A stretch of 8,877 nt of DNA from JABWCE01 sp964355045 (GTDB taxonomy: Bacteria > Bacteroidota > Bacteroidia > NS11-12g > UBA9320): assembly GCA_964355045.1 (NCBI GenBank), contig CAYHCM010000146.1, positions 1 through 8,877 on the forward strand. Direction: 5' to 3'. The notes below the pieces were generated by a model. The model was not told the DNA's origin. It did no database searches and was given only the letters and a program-made list of their open reading frames with translations. The stretch's first letter is position 1, and each line of letters opens with the position of its first letter. Below, one piece after another: positions 6,181 to 8,877 of the stretch. A program made the translations under genes and the position numbers.

Positions 6181-7404
6181 ATGAACAATAGAGTTGTAAT
6201 AACGGGGATTGGAATTTACTCATGTATCGGAAAGGATCTTGCATCAGTTAAAGATTCTTTATATGAGGGCAAGAGCGGAATTATTTATGATGAATCACGA
6301 AAAGAATTTGGCTACCGCTCGGCATTAACCGGTTATGTAGAAACCCCTGATCTAAAAAATTACTTAGGTCGCCGGGAAAGGATCCACATGCACCAGCCTG
6401 CTATGTATGCTTATATGTCAACGCGCGAGGCACTGACTCAGGCGAACCTCGACATTGATTTTTTAAACAAAAACGAAACCGGTATCATATTTGGAAATGA
6501 TAGTACTGCTGGTGCTGTTACCGAAACGGTGGATAAAGCCAGAAAGAAAAAGGATAATACCTTAATTGGAAGTGGTGATATTTTTCAGAATATGAATTGC
6601 ACTGTAAATATGAACCTTTCAACCATCTATAAACTGAAAGGAATAAACTTCACGTTGAGTGCTGCCTGTGCTTCAGGCTCTCATTCCATTGGCATGGGAT
6701 TTCTATTGATTAAGCAAGGTTTGCAAGATCGAATTATATGCGGAGGAGCTCAGGAAATTAATGTGTATGCGATGGGTAGTTTTGATGGGTTAGGCGCTTT
6801 TTCGATAAGGGAGTCTGAACCTACCAAAGCATCCCGTCCGTTTGACCGCGACCGTGATGGTTTGATTCCTTCGGGTGGGGCGGCAACAGTTATTTTAGAA
6901 TCATTAGAATCGGCATTAAAAAGAGGAGCTACTATTCTGGGCGAGGTAGTGGGTTATGGCTTTTCTTCCAACGGTGATCATATCTCCAATCCAAATTTCG
7001 ACGGACAAATCCGCTCCCTGAATATGGCTATCAAACAAAGTGGTGTGCAGGTTGATGAAATTGATTATGTGAATGCCCATGCAACTGCCACACCGGTTGG
7101 CGATGGAATTGAAGCCTCAGTCATTAGACAGGTTTTGGGGAATAAAATTCCGGTAAGTTCAACTAAGTCAATGACCGGACATGAATGTTGGATGGCAGGT
7201 GCCAGCGAAATTGTTTATTCGCTTTTAATGATGCAGAATAATTTTATTGCCCCCAATATCAACTTCGAAAATCCGGATGAGGAATCGGCTAAGATTAATA
7301 TCATCACCAAAACCAAGGAGCAAAACATAGATTGTTTTTTATCCAATTCTTTTGGTTTTGGCGGAACCAATTCGGCCTTGATCATAAAAAAATTTAAAGC
7401 TTAA
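6181..7404 (+). CDS. FabF-like beta-ketoacyl-ACP synthase of the aryl-polyene pathway
   Basis: This is a complete 407-residue condensing enzyme of the thiolase fold, close to the usual KAS II length. The catalytic triad is intact: Cys163 in SAACASGSHS, His300 in NAHATATPVGD, and His334 in STKSMTGHE with Lys329. The closing NSFGFGGTN (389-397) is the KAS glycine-rich loop. It would extend an acyl or aryl-enoyl chain on ACP with malonyl-ACP, working with the reductase encoded just upstream. Two signatures differ from housekeeping FabF: the usual NAHGTST is NAHATAT, and the usual GHLLGAAGA is GHECWMAGA. These point to a specialised ketosynthase. The ATG follows the reductase stop by 3 bases. A GGAGG at 6160-6164 lies about 16 bases upstream, within the reductase gene, and is probably too far to be a ribosome binding site. 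Partner proteins such as a chain-length factor or dedicated ACP are not in the window. Confidence 0.92.
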   Translation: MNNRVVITGIGIYSCIGKDLASVKDSLYEGKSGIIYDESRKEFGYRSALTGYVETPDLKNYLGRRERIHMHQPAMYAYMSTREALTQANLDIDFLNKNETGIIFGNDSTAGAVTETVDKARKKKDNTLIGSGDIFQNMNCTVNMNLSTIYKLKGINFTLSAACASGSHSIGMGFLLIKQGLQDRIICGGAQEINVYAMGSFDGLGAFSIRESEPTKASRPFDRDRDGLIPSGGAATVILESLESALKRGATILGEVVGYGFSSNGDHISNPNFDGQIRSLNMAIKQSGVQVDEIDYVNAHATATPVGDGIEASVIRQVLGNKIPVSSTKSMTGHECWMAGASEIVYSLLMMQNNFIAPNINFENPDEESAKINIITKTKEQNIDCFLSNSFGFGGTNSALIIKKFKA

Positions 7405-7422
7405 CCTGATTTGGCTTCAGGT
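7404..7422. terminator. Small hairpin between convergent genes, possible weak bidirectional terminator
   Basis: ACCTGA (7404-7409) and TCAGGT (7417-7422) form a 6-base-pair perfect stem with a 7-base loop. It fills the 22-base gap between the stop codons of the convergent ketosynthase and oxidoreductase genes. There is no immediate T-run on the plus strand. On the minus strand a T-run (complement of 7386-7392) lies about a dozen bases beyond the stem. The position suits a shared terminator, but the structure is weak. Confidence 0.4.
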
Positions 7423-7426
7423 AAAA

Positions 7427-8877
7427 TTAAACTTCAACATCCGGTTTATACTTCATAATTTTACCGAAATAGTTTTTCTTTAAAATGGTAGAAGCCGTAA
7501 TCACACCCGAAAACAATGCACCACCCAAACCAACTGTTAGGGTATCCTGTCCAGTTAAAAACAAATTTTTAACAGGTGTTTGCGGGCGTAACCATTTATA
7601 ACGAAAACGTTGGGGGGAGTGTTCCAAACCATAAATTTCACCTTTAGCATAATTGGTGAAATGTTTGGTGCTTAAAGGAGTAGAAATTTCGCAAACATCA
7701 ATGTGTCCTTTAACCTGTGGAACAATTTCGTATAATTTTGAAAGTAGTTTTACTTCAAATGCCTGTTTAAAATCTTCATACACTTTCCCTCTTTTCATCC
7801 ATAGTTTTTCCTCCCATTGTTGAACCGATTTATAGGAACAGGGAACAATAACCTGTATCGTTGAAAGATTGGAATGGGTCTTACTCCAATCTGAATCACG
7901 GCTTGACGGGAATGAGATATAAAATAAGGGAGGATCCAGGTCTTGATCCAGATTGTATCTTTCAAAATCACCATCAAAATCAAAGCTGTTATAAACCCAA
8001 TAATTTGATTTGGGAAGTTTCAGGTCTTCATCAGAAGCATTTAATCCCACATAAAGACAAACGTGGCTTGCCGATGACTTTATTTTTTTTAAATCATCGC
8101 GGATTTGGGACAATAATTTATCTTCTCCCTGAATCAATTCTGTAAAAGTATTACGGGCTCCGGCATTACTGATTATTTTTTTTGCAAATAACTGGTCGCC
8201 ATTCTGCATCCTTACACCGGTAGCAACACCTTTTTCGATCAGGATTTCGTTAACCTCAGCCTTCACCAAAATTTCACCCCCATTTTTTGTGATACTTTCA
8301 CCTAAGTGAACATATATTTCTTTGGCTCCGCCAATCGGATAATTTCCCCCATTCAGGTAGTGTTCAGCAATCATGGCATGGATTACAAAGCTGCTTTTTT
8401 TTGGTGTAAGGCCATAGTTGCCGCATTGCGCACATAAAACCGAAATCAGTTCTTCATTTTTCGTGATCGAGTGCAATACCTCATAGGTGGTTTGATCTGA
8501 AAGGGCATTGAATTTTTTTCGTAGAAAGTAACCGATAAATTTACTCAAAAAGGGTGGCATTGATTTTTCCCCGAAAAACATGGGAGTAGCCGAAGAAAGG
8601 CTTTGTATTTTATCAAAATAGGCCCTGATGGCCAGCTCTTCCTCTGGAAAATTCAGCAGCAACTCCTTGATCTGATTTTCACGACCTTCAACAAAATGAA
8701 ATTCTTTTCCCGCAATGATGGCCTTATCATAAGTGCTATCCATTTTGGCCCACTTCAATTTGCCTCCTGTCAGGTAATCAAATGCCTTTCGGAGAGGGGT
8801 ATTTAGATCATTTACCTGCCCAACATAATGCAGACCGATATCCCATAAATAATGTTTGCGCTTAAACATATGGGTAA
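7427..8877 (-). CDS. Phytoene desaturase / retinol saturase-like FAD oxidoreductase (partial, N-terminus outside window)
   Basis: At least 482 codons of a COG1233-type flavin oxidoreductase are visible, ending at a TAA at 7427. The frame remains open through the right edge. The first Met (8869) is internal, because the codons before it read T-H, preceded by a residue whose codon ends in TT. This fits the family motif GG-[FY]-T-H, followed here by MFKRKHYLWDIGLHYVG. The Rossmann FAD-binding motif, about 40 residues, must therefore lie beyond the window. Other signatures are GGNYPIGGAKEIYVHL, VRMQNGDQLFAKKIISNAGA, and the C-terminal FAD-binding LFLTGQDTLTVGLGGALFSG (about residues 436-455 counted from that Met). 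Family members desaturate, saturate or isomerise polyene chains. I infer a role in maturing the aryl-polyene chain because the gene converges on the pigment operon, but carotenoid or lipid substrates are also possible. No membrane segment is evident in the visible part. Confidence 0.88.
   Translation of the reverse strand, partial: THMFKRKHYLWDIGLHYVGQVNDLNTPLRKAFDYLTGGKLKWAKMDSTYDKAIIAGKEFHFVEGRENQIKELLLNFPEEELAIRAYFDKIQSLSSATPMFFGEKSMPPFLSKFIGYFLRKKFNALSDQTTYEVLHSITKNEELISVLCAQCGNYGLTPKKSSFVIHAMIAEHYLNGGNYPIGGAKEIYVHLGESITKNGGEILVKAEVNEILIEKGVATGVRMQNGDQLFAKKIISNAGARNTFTELIQGEDKLLSQIRDDLKKIKSSASHVCLYVGLNASDEDLKLPKSNYWVYNSFDFDGDFERYNLDQDLDPPLFYISFPSSRDSDWSKTHSNLSTIQVIVPCSYKSVQQWEEKLWMKRGKVYEDFKQAFEVKLLSKLYEIVPQVKGHIDVCEISTPLSTKHFTNYAKGEIYGLEHSPQRFRYKWLRPQTPVKNLFLTGQDTLTVGLGGALFSGVITASTILKKNYFGKIMKYKPDVEV

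Noticed and set aside
7861..8145. Plus-strand 94-codon open frame within the retinol-saturase-like gene
   Set aside because: It lies wholly opposite a well-supported coding region and shows no domain or plausible leader.

Overview
The window looks like chromosomal DNA of an AT-rich member of the Bacteroidota. Three things point there: a secreted nuclease with a type IX secretion (T9SS) C-terminal sorting domain at the left edge, gene starts with A-rich leaders and no strong Shine-Dalgarno, and a flexirubin/aryl-polyene type gene set on the right. Nearly all of the window is coding, and no non-coding stretch exceeds about 170 bases. No tRNA, rRNA, CRISPR array, insertion sequence or phage gene was seen.

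Left region (1-3747, minus strand). An almost complete endonuclease I family protein (694 codons visible, cut at the left edge only a few residues before its expected end) carries a signal peptide, an N-terminal Ig-like domain, the nuclease domain, two fibronectin-III-like domains and the sorting domain. Upstream of it, on the same strand, is a 517-residue FAD-dependent dehydrogenase of the COG2509 type. Neither gene has an obvious link to pigment synthesis.

Middle and right region (3917-7404, plus strand). A tight three-gene operon encodes an aromatic amino acid ammonia-lyase, a FabG-like ketoacyl-ACP reductase and a FabF-like ketoacyl-ACP synthase. The first two genes overlap by 4 bases and the next two are 3 bases apart. 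The lyase closely resembles the Flavobacterium johnsoniae tyrosine ammonia-lyase as I recall it, so its likely product is 4-coumarate, the presumed starter unit of flexirubin pigments. The reductase and synthase would then act in elongation of the polyene chain. Converging on the operon, and cut by the right edge, is a phytoene-desaturase/retinol-saturase type oxidoreductase (minus strand, 7427-8877), a family often found in such clusters.

The simplest reading is that the window holds one edge of a flexirubin-type aryl-polyene cluster. The boundary would be the 169-base divergent intergenic region at 3748-3916. The acyl carrier proteins, dehydratases, acyltransferases and exporters expected in such a cluster are not in view and should lie beyond the right edge. 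I see a known type of system here and no clear sign of an entirely new one.
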